The notes beneath the pieces were generated by a model. The model was not told the origin of the DNA. It saw only the letters and a list, made by a program, of their open reading frames with translations, and did no database searches. From positions 28,969-92,968 of the forward strand of contig JAGGRA010000009.1 of the NCBI GenBank assembly GCA_018613035.1: DNA of 64,000 nt. Reading direction: 5' to 3'. Source of the DNA: Pseudomonas sp. ISL-84. Lineage in GTDB: Bacteria > Bacillota > Bacilli > Bacillales > Cytobacillaceae. The stretch's first letter is position 1, and each line of letters starts with the position of its first letter. Positions 41,973 through 50,830 of the stretch are shown here, in pieces. Position numbers and translations under genes: made by a program.

Positions 41973-43847
41973 TTATTGTCCGAATTTTCGATGATAATGG
42001 GACAAGGCCATCAGGGGAAAGATGTACTGGTAGCTGTGATAATGGATGTAGAAGCTTCCTGCCATGGCTTGCCCCTTGGGATAGGCTGTTGTCCAATCTT
42101 CTTTATCAATCGAGTTAAGCAAATAATGGATTCCTTTTTGAATGGCTGGTGTCGGTTTTTCTTCAACAGCAATCAAAGCATCCACTGCCCATGAGGTGTC
42201 TGTAATGGTGCTCGCATTCAAGGGGACGTATGACTTTTGGCTGTCGCTCAGGCACGATTCTCCCCAGCCGCCATCACGGTTTTGAGTGCTCTTCAAAAAG
42301 CCGGTGCCCTTCCGGACGGATGGGTGGTTTGCAGATAATCCTGAAGCCATCAGCCCTGTGAGAGAAGCCCACGTTCCATATATATAGCAAACTCCCCATC
42401 TGCCATACCACGAACCATTGTGTTCCTGATTTTTCAAGAGCCAGTTAATCGCCTTCTTAAAAGCAGGATGGTCCTTTGGAAGATCTGTATAGTTTCTCAA
42501 AAACTCTAATGTCCTTCCTGTTAAATCCGCGGAGGTCGGGTCACCAAAAATATATTCCCCCTTTTCAATCGGAAGAAAATCGAGCCAAGGATTCTCGGTA
42601 TTTCTTTCAAAAGAAGGCCAGCCGCCATCGTCATTCTGCATCGACAAAAGCCAGCTTATGCCCCGGTCCCAAGCTTGCTGATAACCTGTACTGCCTTTAA
42701 CGCTTCTGGCAATTGATCGCAGGGAAGCGGTCGTGTCATCCACATCAGGGTTGACTGTATTGACATCTGAAAAGCCCCATCCGCCCGGCAGGGTACCTGG
42801 ATTATGAATGACCCAATCCCCAATCTGATCATGCTGACGCTTTAGCAGATAGGTGTTTGCCTTATGAACAACGGGGTCTTCAGGGGAGACACCGGCCATT
42901 TGGAGAGTGGAGTTAATAAGGGACGTGTTCCACACACTGGCATCTGCATATTGCATATGCGGGAGGCCGTCTATATCTGTCTGAAGCGATTTCAGACCAT
43001 TCACGGCATTTTTAATAATTGGGTCATTCTTTGAGTAACCCAGGGATAATAACGCAAAGATCATTAAAAAGGTCGAACTGAAATAACTATAAAACGTTCC
43101 ATCCGGTTCAATGCGCTCCAGCATATATTTTTTTGCCCGGTCCATCGCCATTGAGTGCAGCTGCTCGGGCAAACCCAATAATTCTTCAATGCCCTCTTTG
43201 ATAGAGGATAATAAAGACCGCCATTCTTCCTGAATTCCCCAATTCGGTATGCCAGCTCGGGACAGTCTTAAATCGGAAAGGTCGGGGCTATTTTTCGTTA
43301 TTAAACTAAATTTATTTTCTGCCAGAATCAGAATTGGCGCAAGATTCACTCGCCCATACACAGAAAACTGATAGAAGTTAAAGGGAAAAGAAAGAGGCAG
43401 AAGCATAACTTCGACAGGGATTGGAAAGGATGAGGGCCACTCGTACTGTCCGGTGGAAGAAAGCATGATTTGCGTAAATAGATTTACATTTTCCATCCCG
43501 CCATTCTCCAGGATAAACTGCTTGGCAGCAATCATCCTCGGGTCTTCCTTCTGAACATAGCCGGAATATAAAAGCGCGTAATAAGCCTCCAGCGTGGCAG
43601 TGGCATTTCCATCCCTTTCATCGTAAAAAAGCTTCCAGGCGCCATTTTGATTCTGCTTGCTCAATATGCGGGAAACCAGCCCCCAAATTAATTTTTCATC
43701 ATGTATTTCCAGTGTCCTTAATAAAATGATCATATAGGCATCTGTTGAAATGCCTGTTTCAAATGGATATTTCCATGATCCATCATGGGACTGCTCATTT
43801 TTTAGCTTATTGATTAACCTGTGAATGCCATGAATGGTGTTGGTCAT
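41973..43847 (-). CDS. sqhC: squalene-hopene cyclase family protein (sporulenol synthase, SqhC type)
   Basis: 624 aa from ATG 43847, giving a 70-bp gap to the divergent yppC; the longer frame would overlap it. Class II triterpene cyclase of prokaryotic type. The catalytic motif DVDDTTA lies near residues 368-374. Several QW repeats occur (QNQNGAW, QNDDGGW, QEHNGSWYGRW, QNRDGGWGES). In B. subtilis the orthologue makes sporulenol from tetraprenyl-beta-curcumene in sporulating cells. Predicted to act as a monotopic membrane enzyme. Not expected to take part in the adjacent thiazole-peptide pathway. Confidence 0.9.
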   Translation of the reverse strand: MTNTIHGIHRLINKLKNEQSHDGSWKYPFETGISTDAYMIILLRTLEIHDEKLIWGLVSRILSKQNQNGAWKLFYDERDGNATATLEAYYALLYSGYVQKEDPRMIAAKQFILENGGMENVNLFTQIMLSSTGQYEWPSSFPIPVEVMLLPLSFPFNFYQFSVYGRVNLAPILILAENKFSLITKNSPDLSDLRLSRAGIPNWGIQEEWRSLLSSIKEGIEELLGLPEQLHSMAMDRAKKYMLERIEPDGTFYSYFSSTFLMIFALLSLGYSKNDPIIKNAVNGLKSLQTDIDGLPHMQYADASVWNTSLINSTLQMAGVSPEDPVVHKANTYLLKRQHDQIGDWVIHNPGTLPGGWGFSDVNTVNPDVDDTTASLRSIARSVKGSTGYQQAWDRGISWLLSMQNDDGGWPSFERNTENPWLDFLPIEKGEYIFGDPTSADLTGRTLEFLRNYTDLPKDHPAFKKAINWLLKNQEHNGSWYGRWGVCYIYGTWASLTGLMASGLSANHPSVRKGTGFLKSTQNRDGGWGESCLSDSQKSYVPLNASTITDTSWAVDALIAVEEKPTPAIQKGIHYLLNSIDKEDWTTAYPKGQAMAGSFYIHYHSYQYIFPLMALSHYHRKFGQ

Positions 43848-43916
43848 GATATGCACATTCCTCTCCCGGTAAAATTCATCATACTGATACATATTCATCT
43901 GGCAGGGGGAGAATTC

Positions 43917-45062
43917 ATGGAGGAGGGGATCCCAATCTTTTTGCGAAAAAAACAAGAAAAATCCCCTATGGATGCAATAAAAGAAGAATTAAAGAAAAGG
44001 AAAAAAGTCCAGAAAGCTGTAAATCTATCAGAAGAAGAAAAGAAGATCCTGCAGCAAATTAAACGTGAAACCCAGGAATGGAATAAAAATAATGTCACAA
44101 GAACAAAAGCTTATCTGGATTTCTACCGGCAGTATCCGGAGGTTCACTGGGCGTTTCTCGGGCATATGGTTTCCCGGAATGGCGGCTGGAACATGACGGA
44201 TCTTAAGGGTGAGCTGCTGTCCAGATTATTATCGGACAAGGAGAAGCAATCCTTTTTTTCTTTTTTGGAAAGAGGGAATTGGCTTATCTTTCAGGATGCC
44301 TATCCGCAATTTTTGATTTATCGTGAAAGCCTGAAAAGAAACAGACCGTTATTTTTCCTGTTTCCTTTCTTCAATATCTCCGTCTTTATGGAAGCAACCT
44401 GGAATTGCTTCTGGAGAAACCCGCAGTCAAACTTTCTCACGATAGCCCTGATTATTAATGAACAAAGCTATCTGGAAAAAAGGGTGATTCAGAATCACAG
44501 TTATAAACATGATGTTTTTCAAAAGCTTGAATTTAAGCTTCAGGAGCTGCTATCACTCAATCACATCCTTTTCCCATACAAAAAGGGAGGAGCGACTCTT
44601 TTGAGGGGACAGACCTTATATCATTTTGAGTCATTGCATGAACGAATCTTATTAGGGAAGAGGCTGTATGCTGTTCTTTTCAGGAACAAGGATGTGCTGG
44701 CACTCACGGAACAGTGGGCGAACCGCCACCCCCATACGGGCTCAAGGAAGGATTATTGGCCAAACATTTTTAATGTGATCCATGAAGGGCTTCCAGGTGA
44801 AAAATATCAATTTCAATTAAAATCGTGCAAACTGAGGCCAGGAGGGAGAAGAATCTTTAGTCCCACCCTTGAACACGCATGGGAAAACGTAAGACATGCA
44901 GAAGCGGAAAAAGGGGATTGGTTTGATCACGACAATGGACTGAATGATTTTAATGAATTAGAAGATAACATTAATGGGGAGATTCAGGATGCATACTGTC
45001 AAACACTTGAAAGACTCGAGCTCGCAGCCCTTGCAAAAAAAGCCGTCACAAATTGGCATTAA
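43917..45062 (+). CDS. yppC: DUF2515 family protein (YppC)
   Basis: 381 aa from ATG 43917 (GGGGGAG upstream). DUF2515/YppC features: ILQQIKRETQEWNKNNVTRTKAYLDFYRQYPEVHWAFLGHMVSRNGGWNMTDLKG and RRIFSPTLEHAWENVRHAEAEKGDWFDH. Cytosolic, function unknown, typical of Bacillaceae. Divergent from sqhC, and overlapping at its 3' end with the small membrane gene at 44989. Confidence 0.88.
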   Translation: MEEGIPIFLRKKQEKSPMDAIKEELKKRKKVQKAVNLSEEEKKILQQIKRETQEWNKNNVTRTKAYLDFYRQYPEVHWAFLGHMVSRNGGWNMTDLKGELLSRLLSDKEKQSFFSFLERGNWLIFQDAYPQFLIYRESLKRNRPLFFLFPFFNISVFMEATWNCFWRNPQSNFLTIALIINEQSYLEKRVIQNHSYKHDVFQKLEFKLQELLSLNHILFPYKKGGATLLRGQTLYHFESLHERILLGKRLYAVLFRNKDVLALTEQWANRHPHTGSRKDYWPNIFNVIHEGLPGEKYQFQLKSCKLRPGGRRIFSPTLEHAWENVRHAEAEKGDWFDHDNGLNDFNELEDNINGEIQDAYCQTLERLELAALAKKAVTNWH

Positions 45063-45441
45063 AAGCTACATACCCGCCATGCTGCTGGCTTCCTTACTGG
45101 GGACTTATTTAGATCTCTATTATGTCGGAAAGGAGCTTTACGACTTTCCGATTCGCCCCCTTCCATCGATTTTTACTATCAATATAGGATTTACACTGCT
45201 GGTCCTTCCCATCACCATGATTCTTCTTTTGAAAATCATGCAAAGGTGTAAAAGCTGGTTAAGGGTCCTATTGGTATTGTTCATCAGTTTGGCGATGGCG
45301 GTTATGGAAAAAGTGGCAGAGGATCTGGGACTGTTCGTTCATGCCGATGATTGGAACCACTTGAATACGTTTGTGGGCTATTGCGTATTTATTGGGCTGG
45401 TATATGCATTTCATGGATGGGTGAAGAGGGAGAGAGAATAA
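44989..45441 (+). CDS. CBO0543 family small membrane protein
   Basis: 150 aa with about four membrane helices after a 27-residue polar N-terminus. The ending DDWNHLNTFVGYCVFIGLVYAFHGWVKRE is characteristic. ATG 44989 follows GGGGAG and lies 74 bp inside the yppC frame, so the two genes overlap and are probably co-transcribed. Related to the protein at 7265 but not closely. Confidence 0.75.
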   Translation: MHTVKHLKDSSSQPLQKKPSQIGIKSYIPAMLLASLLGTYLDLYYVGKELYDFPIRPLPSIFTINIGFTLLVLPITMILLLKIMQRCKSWLRVLLVLFISLAMAVMEKVAEDLGLFVHADDWNHLNTFVGYCVFIGLVYAFHGWVKRERE

Positions 45442-45487
45442 GAGACTGGCATGGAAAGAATTATAGTTTCCATGCTGCTCTTTTTTA
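45442..45487 (+). terminator. terminator after the yppC unit
   Basis: GGCATGGAAA pairs with TTTCCATGCT around GAATTATAG, followed by GCTC and TTTTTT. Confidence 0.8.
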
Positions 45488-45689
45488 TTTGGAAAAGAAT
45501 AAACAACAATAGTTATGTAATATGTTTAACTGTAGATGAACATGGAAAAGCGATGTAACAGCCATTAAGGGTTTCATTAGAGGTGCATTTTTATAAATTG
45601 AAGCTAAATTTACACACGGATAGACAATTAAAATGTCGCAAAAATAATACAAAAAGACTCCCCGTGATCAAGTCACAAAAATCCAAAAT

Positions 45690-45853
45690 GTATATTAAAA
45701 TGACCATCAATTTGTAAGTGAATTTGATGGCATTTTTTATCGATATAACGCGAATAATTATAAAAATAGAAGTGAAATTGCAGTCCAATCGTATATCAAA
45801 ATGTAAGGTTACAGAGATTTCTGTTACCTCGCAAATTGGACTGCAAAATGCTG
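45690..45853 (+). other. two inverted repeats in a gene-free region
   Basis: CCATCAA pairs with TTGATGG and is followed by a T-run (45702-45738). Then TTGCAGTCCAAT (45778-45789) pairs with ATTGGACTGCAA (45835-45846), enclosing an inner ACAGA/TCTGT hairpin. The outer arm shares GCAGTCCAATT with the terminator at 28864, so it may be a dispersed palindrome. Confidence 0.5.
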
Positions 45854-45935
45854 TGTTTTTTATTTACAAAACCACGTTTTTCTTTGGCTTTGGCTCTGTT
45901 AATATTCATTGATGATTTTCGTATAGGTATGAGAA

Positions 45936-46125
45936 TTAATAGGCGGAGAATTTCCGGCTAATGTATATAGAGAAAGCTTAAGAAGCAGAGATAAGCGGAG
46001 GAATTCCGGTTAACTGCTCTAAATAAGCCAAACTTCTAAAATTTGGTTCATATAAGCGGAAAAACTCCGCTTATTCTTAAGGAAATATGGGTATTTCCCA
46101 ATTTAAACGGAATTTTTCCTGTTAT
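45936..46125 (+). repeat. palindrome array, spacing near 52 bp, 4 units
   Basis: Short palindromes TAAGCGGA...TCCGCTTA or variants start at 45940, 45992, 46053 and 46104 (steps 52, 61 and 51). Each unit can fold as a small hairpin (for example AAGCGGAGGAATTCCGGTT). No coding potential. Confidence 0.65.
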
Positions 46126-46392
46126 TTTTCAAACACAGTGAAATCAACATTCAGTTTTAAAATGTACCTTGGCCATAAAATGCATTTTGCTCTTTGTAAT
46201 GTTCTTACATAACAAAAAGCACTGCATTTTGCAGGACAAAGTGCATAACAAATATAAGGAGATTTATAAACGTATTTTTATAAAAAGTGACAGATATCTG
46301 AACACGTTACCGTGATCCGCAAGTTTTTAATGCAGCAGGAAATATTATAGTCTTTTTTAACAAAAGCATCTGATTGTTTAATTACGGCTGCT

Positions 46393-47199
46393 CTACATAT
46401 TTTTGCTTTCCTGAAGAAGTTTGGATTCTCCTGTACGTTCCCATTCTTCTACTGTTTCATATGCTTTTTCAGGAGAATATCCCTTCCCTACAAGAACTCC
46501 CATTAGAATAAACTCTTGAAGAATGTGTGTCATATTAATTCCTCTTTTAACGTCCTCCAAGCCTTCTTTTACCAAAAACTCCGTATGTCTTACCCATTCA
46601 TCAGGAGTCTTTCCGAAAGCTAGTGTTTTCCCATTTCCATTAGCCAAACCTTCTTCCATTGCCATTGCATCTGCCTTTGTTTTATGAACGGTACCAAATG
46701 GATGGTTTGGCGGGGCATATATGGAGTACAGTTTCAAAGGAACATTTCCTGTGTTTGTGACATTGTGCCACACTCCAGCCGGTATCATAATAGCAGAGTC
46801 ATCAAAGATTCTCCATTGGAAACTTAAATTATCTTTACTTTTGCCCATTTGCACAATCCCCTGACCTTGTTCAATACGTAAGAACTGATCCACATCAGGG
46901 TGAATTTCCAATCCGATATCTTCGCCAACATTAAGACTCATTAATGTAACCTGCAAATGATTTCCTGTCCATAGTGCAGTACGATACGTGTTGTTTTGTT
47001 TGGCGGCCTCATTGATATTTATGACAAATGGGTTTGATCCATAATCCTTTAATACGTTTCTGTTATCACCATAAAAAGACCGATAAGAACTAAATGTCAA
47101 CTCATTAGGAAGAGCCCAATAACCAGTAGGATTTCCGTAAGTATGCGCTGGTACATTTGCATAATAAGGATTTTGATACGTGTAGGGCATATAGTACAT
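46393..47199 (-). CDS. cupin domain protein, probable spore-associated
   Basis: 268 aa from ATG 47199 (GGAGG upstream). The N-terminus is tyrosine- and asparagine-rich (MYYMPYTYQNPYYANVPAH), as in many coat-associated Bacillus proteins. A cupin domain follows: LGEDIGLEIHPDVDQFLRIEQGQGIVQMG and FDDSAIMIPAGVWHNVTNTGNVPLKLYSIYAPPNHPFG contain the histidine/glutamate metal ligands. The C-terminal 70 residues are helical. Enzymatic role unknown. Codon use is AT-rich compared with the thiazole-peptide operon. Confidence 0.8.
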   Translation of the reverse strand: MYYMPYTYQNPYYANVPAHTYGNPTGYWALPNELTFSSYRSFYGDNRNVLKDYGSNPFVININEAAKQNNTYRTALWTGNHLQVTLMSLNVGEDIGLEIHPDVDQFLRIEQGQGIVQMGKSKDNLSFQWRIFDDSAIMIPAGVWHNVTNTGNVPLKLYSIYAPPNHPFGTVHKTKADAMAMEEGLANGNGKTLAFGKTPDEWVRHTEFLVKEGLEDVKRGINMTHILQEFILMGVLVGKGYSPEKAYETVEEWERTGESKLLQESKNM

Positions 47200-47417
47200 T
47201 TTCCTCCATCCCTTCATATTATTTATTATCAATAAATTATCTTATGTACGTAGAAGAGGAATGTACTTATTAATGTTAAATGACCTCTTACAATCCCAGG
47301 TACATTTCAATTCCCTTTATATAGTCTAATAGGAGAATAATTTGGAATTAGGAGCGCGATGGGCCAAAACAACTGCTCAGCAGCAGGAAAATAATTCAAG
47401 AGGTGAAAATACAATCC

Positions 47418-47939
47418 ATGTATGCGAAAAATTTTTACTCCCATAATCAACCCACTTATCATAATTTGCAACAATCATTAGAAAGACAAAATGCTAACGA
47501 CTACGGAGCCAAAGGGGCTTTGAATGCCCCAACATTAACCTTACCTCAGATGCTAACTTATGCTTTACAAGACGAATTTCTTGCTCAGGCTAGGTATAAT
47601 AATATTCTTTTAAACTTTGGTTATATACGTGCGTTTGCCCGAATCCAAGAAGCTGAATTAAGGCATATTAGTGCGTTACTTCCTCTTTTTGAACGATATC
47701 AAGTACCTGTTCCAGAAGATATTTCAAGGATGTTTGTTACTACCCCTGAAACTATAAAAAACGCTTTTGCCTTTGGAGTACAAGGCGAGATTGAGAATAT
47801 AAGTATGTATAATAAATTTCTTTCTTTAAATCTTCCGACGGATGTCAGAACAGTTTTTACACAGTTAAGAAATGCATCATTGAACCATTTGGATGCATTC
47901 GAAAGAGGCCTAGCCCGAAATGATGTTTGGAAAAAATAG
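47418..47939 (+). CDS. DUF2202-like ferritin-fold protein
   Basis: 173 aa from ATG 47418 (or 178 from GTG 47403). Asparagine/tyrosine-rich N-terminus, then a four-helix bundle: LTYALQDEFLAQARYNNILLNFG, FARIQEAELRHISALLPLFERY, NAFAFGVQGEIENISMYNKFL and LRNASLNHLDAFERGL. E and ExxH-type residues (QDEF, EAELRH, GEIENISMYN, NHLDAF) could bind a di-metal centre, as in DUF2202. With the cupin at 46393 and DUF5661 at 48296 it shares an unusual N/Y-rich start, suggesting a common, perhaps spore-coat, location. Confidence 0.75.
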   Translation: MYAKNFYSHNQPTYHNLQQSLERQNANDYGAKGALNAPTLTLPQMLTYALQDEFLAQARYNNILLNFGYIRAFARIQEAELRHISALLPLFERYQVPVPEDISRMFVTTPETIKNAFAFGVQGEIENISMYNKFLSLNLPTDVRTVFTQLRNASLNHLDAFERGLARNDVWKK

Positions 47940-48237
47940 TTCCCTTTGTGAGTCTATGGGAGCCTTAAGGAAATGAGGTGGATAATCTTCCTTTGAGGGA
48001 TATCCACAATTATTTTAATGAAATAAATTGATTACACATTCCAATTCACTCTATGGGATCCGACCATTAGAGGTCTGGATTGTAATGATTGCACTTAACC
48101 CAGGGGTGCATTACTATGGTGCGTTAGTCCAAGAAGGATTAAAGCTTTTCTCGTTGTACTAACGGTACAGTTTAGATTAATAAGCCAAGTCGTATGTTTG
48201 GTGAATTTATTGCTTGTTCAATTTTTTGGAATACACG
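47940..48237. other. gene-free region
   Basis: No frame with a ribosome binding site. GTAATGATTGCAC and GTGCATTAC near 48081-48115 can pair weakly. A short open stretch GALVQEGLKLFSLY near 48119 may be a gene scrap. Nothing else recognised. Confidence 0.3.
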
Positions 48238-48287
48238 CTCCTAAAACAGTAATTAACATATCTTATGGTTAATTACTGTTTTAGGAG
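48238..48287 (+). promoter_or_regulatory. perfect 20-bp hairpin covering the ribosome binding site of the DUF5661 gene
   Basis: The arm 48238-48257 pairs without mismatch with GTTAATTACTGTTTTAGGAG (48268-48287), leaving a 10-nt loop ATATCTTATG. The right arm contains AGGAG, the only ribosome binding site for ATG 48296. In any read-through RNA the site would be buried in a very stable stem. Confidence 0.7.
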
Positions 48288-48295
48288 TGAAATAT

Positions 48296-48718
48296 ATGTA
48301 CTACCATAATCATTTTCCGTATATGAATCAGTACCCTAATTATCTTAACGATTGTACGAATTTTACTCATTTATCAAATAGAAATTTACTTAACAATTAT
48401 CAAACTAGGTTTACAACTAATAATTTTGCATCGAATAGTTTAAATAGGGGCAGAACTAGCTTTTCAAAAGAGGAAGCAGCAGCAATAGCTTTACTTTTAG
48501 GTATTGACTTTACCAAAAATAAGTTTGATTTAGATGAGTTTTGGATGGGGGTAAATACTGAACTTGAACACGGGAAACAATCCAGCCAAACGAATGTTAC
48601 AGGGGATGACCCACTAATTACGGGGAAAATTGCATTGGCTCATCTTAGCGAGTTTCCTGATTATTATAAAAGATTAAAAGTTCTTGAGGAGGAAGCAAAA
48701 GCATATTGGAACAAATAA
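48296..48718 (+). CDS. DUF5661 family protein
   Basis: 140 aa from ATG 48296 (AGGAG 8 bp upstream). N-terminal 50 residues are rich in N, Y and F (MYYHNHFPYMNQYPNYLN), then SFSKEEAAAIALLLGIDFTKNKFDLDEFWMGVNTELEHG and the family ending DPLITGKIALAHLSEFPDYYKRLKVLEEEA. DUF5661 proteins are small and uncharacterised. Likely belongs with the neighbouring N/Y-rich cupin and ferritin-like genes. Confidence 0.75.
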   Translation: MYYHNHFPYMNQYPNYLNDCTNFTHLSNRNLLNNYQTRFTTNNFASNSLNRGRTSFSKEEAAAIALLLGIDFTKNKFDLDEFWMGVNTELEHGKQSSQTNVTGDDPLITGKIALAHLSEFPDYYKRLKVLEEEAKAYWNK

Positions 48719-48857
48719 TTATCCTATTAGAAATTTGTATTGTTTGAATACCAAAATAACAATTTTTGATTTGCAACATACATTTCAGCAATTTAATGGT
48801 TTTGATTGTGAAGAATTACAAATGGGTGCTTTGAAACAATAAGAAATAAAAATAAAG

Positions 48858-48909
48858 GAGCCTAAAATACGCAAGTTTTTATACACTGCATGTATATTTA
48901 GGCTTTTTT
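48858..48909 (+). terminator. terminator after DUF5661 gene
   Basis: GAGCCTAAA pairs with TTTAGGCTT across a long loop (48860-48906), followed by TTTT. Confidence 0.5.
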
Positions 48910-48992
48910 ACATTCATAAAACATATTGCCATAAACATCATTTTTTAATTGCCCAATACATAAAAGATGATAAGTATAATAGAAACGATCAA

Positions 48993-49029
48993 AAGCAGTG
49001 AATTTCATTTGCGAAATCCACTGCTTTTA
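48993..49029. terminator. bidirectional hairpin before the guanylate-kinase-like gene end
   Basis: AAAAGCAGTG, ATTTC pairs with GAAAT, CACTGCTTTT (two mismatches), loop ATTTGC. Confidence 0.7.
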
Positions 49030-49184
49030 TTCTTATTTTTAGATATGCTTTTTCTGTGCGGGAAAAGGTATTTCTTCACAATATTAACATTCATTTGGGT
49101 TATCATTTTGCCATGTTCAAAGTAATAAGGGCTTAAAAGAACGTCTTTGAAACTATTCATCCAGCCTTTTATCAGCCTATTACT

Positions 49185-49775
49185 TTAGTAGTCCGTAACA
49201 ATGACGTCTCTTTCTAAAAATGTTTCGATTAACTCACTAATTTGAAAAGCGACTTGGGGCGCATCATAATTTTCAAATGCATGTTTATAGTTCTTTTTAT
49301 AGCCCAGGGTTTCGTCGTAATGGGCCATGTGGCGCTTTATGTCTTCTTCAGGATCCTGACGCTCTTTTTGACGCTCAATAACCGTATCACGATCTGCAAA
49401 AATAAAGAAGCACATGACACGTTCACCATACACCTTTTTTAATTTTTCTGCACCTTCAGGATTCAAAGTCAAATAAATGAGGTTATGCTTTTGAAATGCC
49501 TTGACGATATCTTCTTCGCGAATCCCATAATAATACCCATCGATTTCAACACTCTCGAGAAATTCCTGCTGTTCTTGCATAAGTTTGAAGGTTTCTACAG
49601 TGACGAATTGATAGTCTTCACCATCTTTTTCATAATGCCGGGGGGAGCGGGTGGTGTAGGAAAGAACGGTTTGCATATCAAACGCAGTAGCGACCATTTT
49701 AGCAATGGTTTTTCTTCCTGAACCATCAGGGCCGGTATAAATAAATATTTTTTCTTTTCCTTTAATCTGATACAT
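49185..49775 (-). CDS. guanylate-kinase-like P-loop protein
   Basis: 196 aa. P-loop GPDGSGRKT (15-23), then the GMP-binding set: SYTTRSPRHYEKDGEDYQFV (39-58) and a lid region YYYGIREEDI. The order matches guanylate kinases, but GPDGSGRKT departs from GPSGVGKGT, and the C-terminal half is divergent, so it is probably a paralogue rather than the housekeeping gmk. Substrate may still be a nucleoside monophosphate. Start ATG 49775 with GGAGGT upstream. The dispersed repeat copy 2 begins 28 bp upstream of its start. Confidence 0.8.
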   Translation of the reverse strand: MYQIKGKEKIFIYTGPDGSGRKTIAKMVATAFDMQTVLSYTTRSPRHYEKDGEDYQFVTVETFKLMQEQQEFLESVEIDGYYYGIREEDIVKAFQKHNLIYLTLNPEGAEKLKKVYGERVMCFFIFADRDTVIERQKERQDPEEDIKRHMAHYDETLGYKKNYKHAFENYDAPQVAFQISELIETFLERDVIVTDY

Positions 49776-49802
49776 ACATAACCTCCATTATTAAGATTTT
49801 TA

Positions 49803-50047
49803 GGCTGTTTTCATAAACTTTGTTGCTTTTTAAACAAGTTGTGCGGAAAGGTTGATTTCCGCTCCAGGATGCTCGCTTTCCGCGGGGCGGGCGGTGAGCC
49901 TCCTCGGCGCGCAGCGCCTGTGGGGTCTCACCTGTCCCACTCCTCCCGCTGGAGTCTCGCACCTTACGCTCCAATCAACCAACCTTATTTATCAATGTTT
50001 TTATTCACAAATCTAAAATAAAAACAACAAACTTTTAGAAAACAGCC
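49803..50047 (-). repeat. dispersed intergenic repeat, copy 2
   Basis: Same element as at 6261 but reversed: ends GGCTGTTTTCATAAACTTTG and GAAAACAGCC, inner GTTGATTTCCGCTCC and CTCCAATCAAC, GC-rich core with GAGCCTCCTCGGCG and GGGGTCTCACC. Confidence 0.85.
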
Positions 50048-50052
50048 AAATT

Positions 50053-50232
50053 TTAAGAAAGAAACATCTCCCCCGGGAAAGTTATAGTCTGTTCTTTTGC
50101 AGCACCCATTTGGAAAGCTCTTTTTAATAATGAGTGAAGATGTCCCTTATATGATTGTACATTAATATTCGTTCCAATTTGCATAAATTCGTTAATATTA
50201 ACAGAAAATTCAAAAGTTAGTATTCTTAAGGC
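50053..50232 (-). pseudogene. C-terminal gene fragment next to a repeat
   Basis: Minus-strand frame reading LTFEFSVNINEFMQIGTNINVQSYKGHLHSLLKRAFQMG and ending TITFPGEMFLS. Upstream the frame passes straight into dispersed repeat copy 3, so the 5' part has been cut off or replaced. Family not recognised. Confidence 0.4.
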
Positions 50233-50478
50233 TCTGTTAAATTGGCCTGTTGATTTCAGCACGAGGCACTCCCTTTCCGCGGGCGGTCCGGGAGCCTCCT
50301 CGTCGCTTTGCTCCTGCGGTGTCTCCCTTTGATCCGCACTCCCGCAGGACTTTGAATAAGCTTCCTTGATTAAGCACCGCACGAAGGAAATGCGAATGCA
50401 TTTTCGAGGAGCTCGTGCCTTCCGCTCCAATCAACAGGGTGCTAAAAAATAACAATAAACTTTCAGAGAGCTGTTCTT
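50230..50478 (-). repeat. dispersed intergenic repeat, copy 3
   Basis: Reversed copy with GTTGATTTCAGC, CCTTTCCGCGGGCGG, GGGAGCCTCCTCG, GTGTCTCCC and CGCTCCAATCAAC, and degenerate ends (GCTCTGTTAAA and GAGAGCTGTTC). The inner stretch GAATAAGCTTCCTTGATTAAGCACCGCACGAAGG resembles the corresponding stretch in copy 1, so copies 1 and 3 form one subtype. Confidence 0.8.
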
Positions 50479-50830
50479 AAAATAATTTTACAAAGGAATC
50501 TAGTATGTATTTTTGCAATTCATGGAAAACTCAGGAGCAGCAAAATTTCTTCTATAAGACAATTATTAGTTTTTACAGCGGTTTATTAAGGGGAGTTAAC
50601 AGTCTATTTACAATTAGGTGTACTTCCGATGGTTCGACATTTTTTTAAGAATGACTTGTTATAATGACATTGTTTTAGGAAGGAGAGGGGGGAAATCGAC
50701 TTAAGATAAACTAGCAGCAGTCACGGATTGCCTTAGAGTTTAGCAGCAAGATTCATAACCACCTTGTGAGAAAGCTATTTTGCATTGATTAGTAGTATTC
50801 GTGTCAAAAGGATACAAGGAGGAAACGTGG
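50479..50830. other. gene-free region
   Basis: AT-rich. A TATAAT at about 50662-50667 could be the -10 box for the small gene at 50831. No other feature recognised. Confidence 0.35.

Noticed and set aside
43848..43955. N-terminal extension of sqhC
   Set aside because: It would overlap the start of the divergent yppC and is not needed to match the cyclase family.
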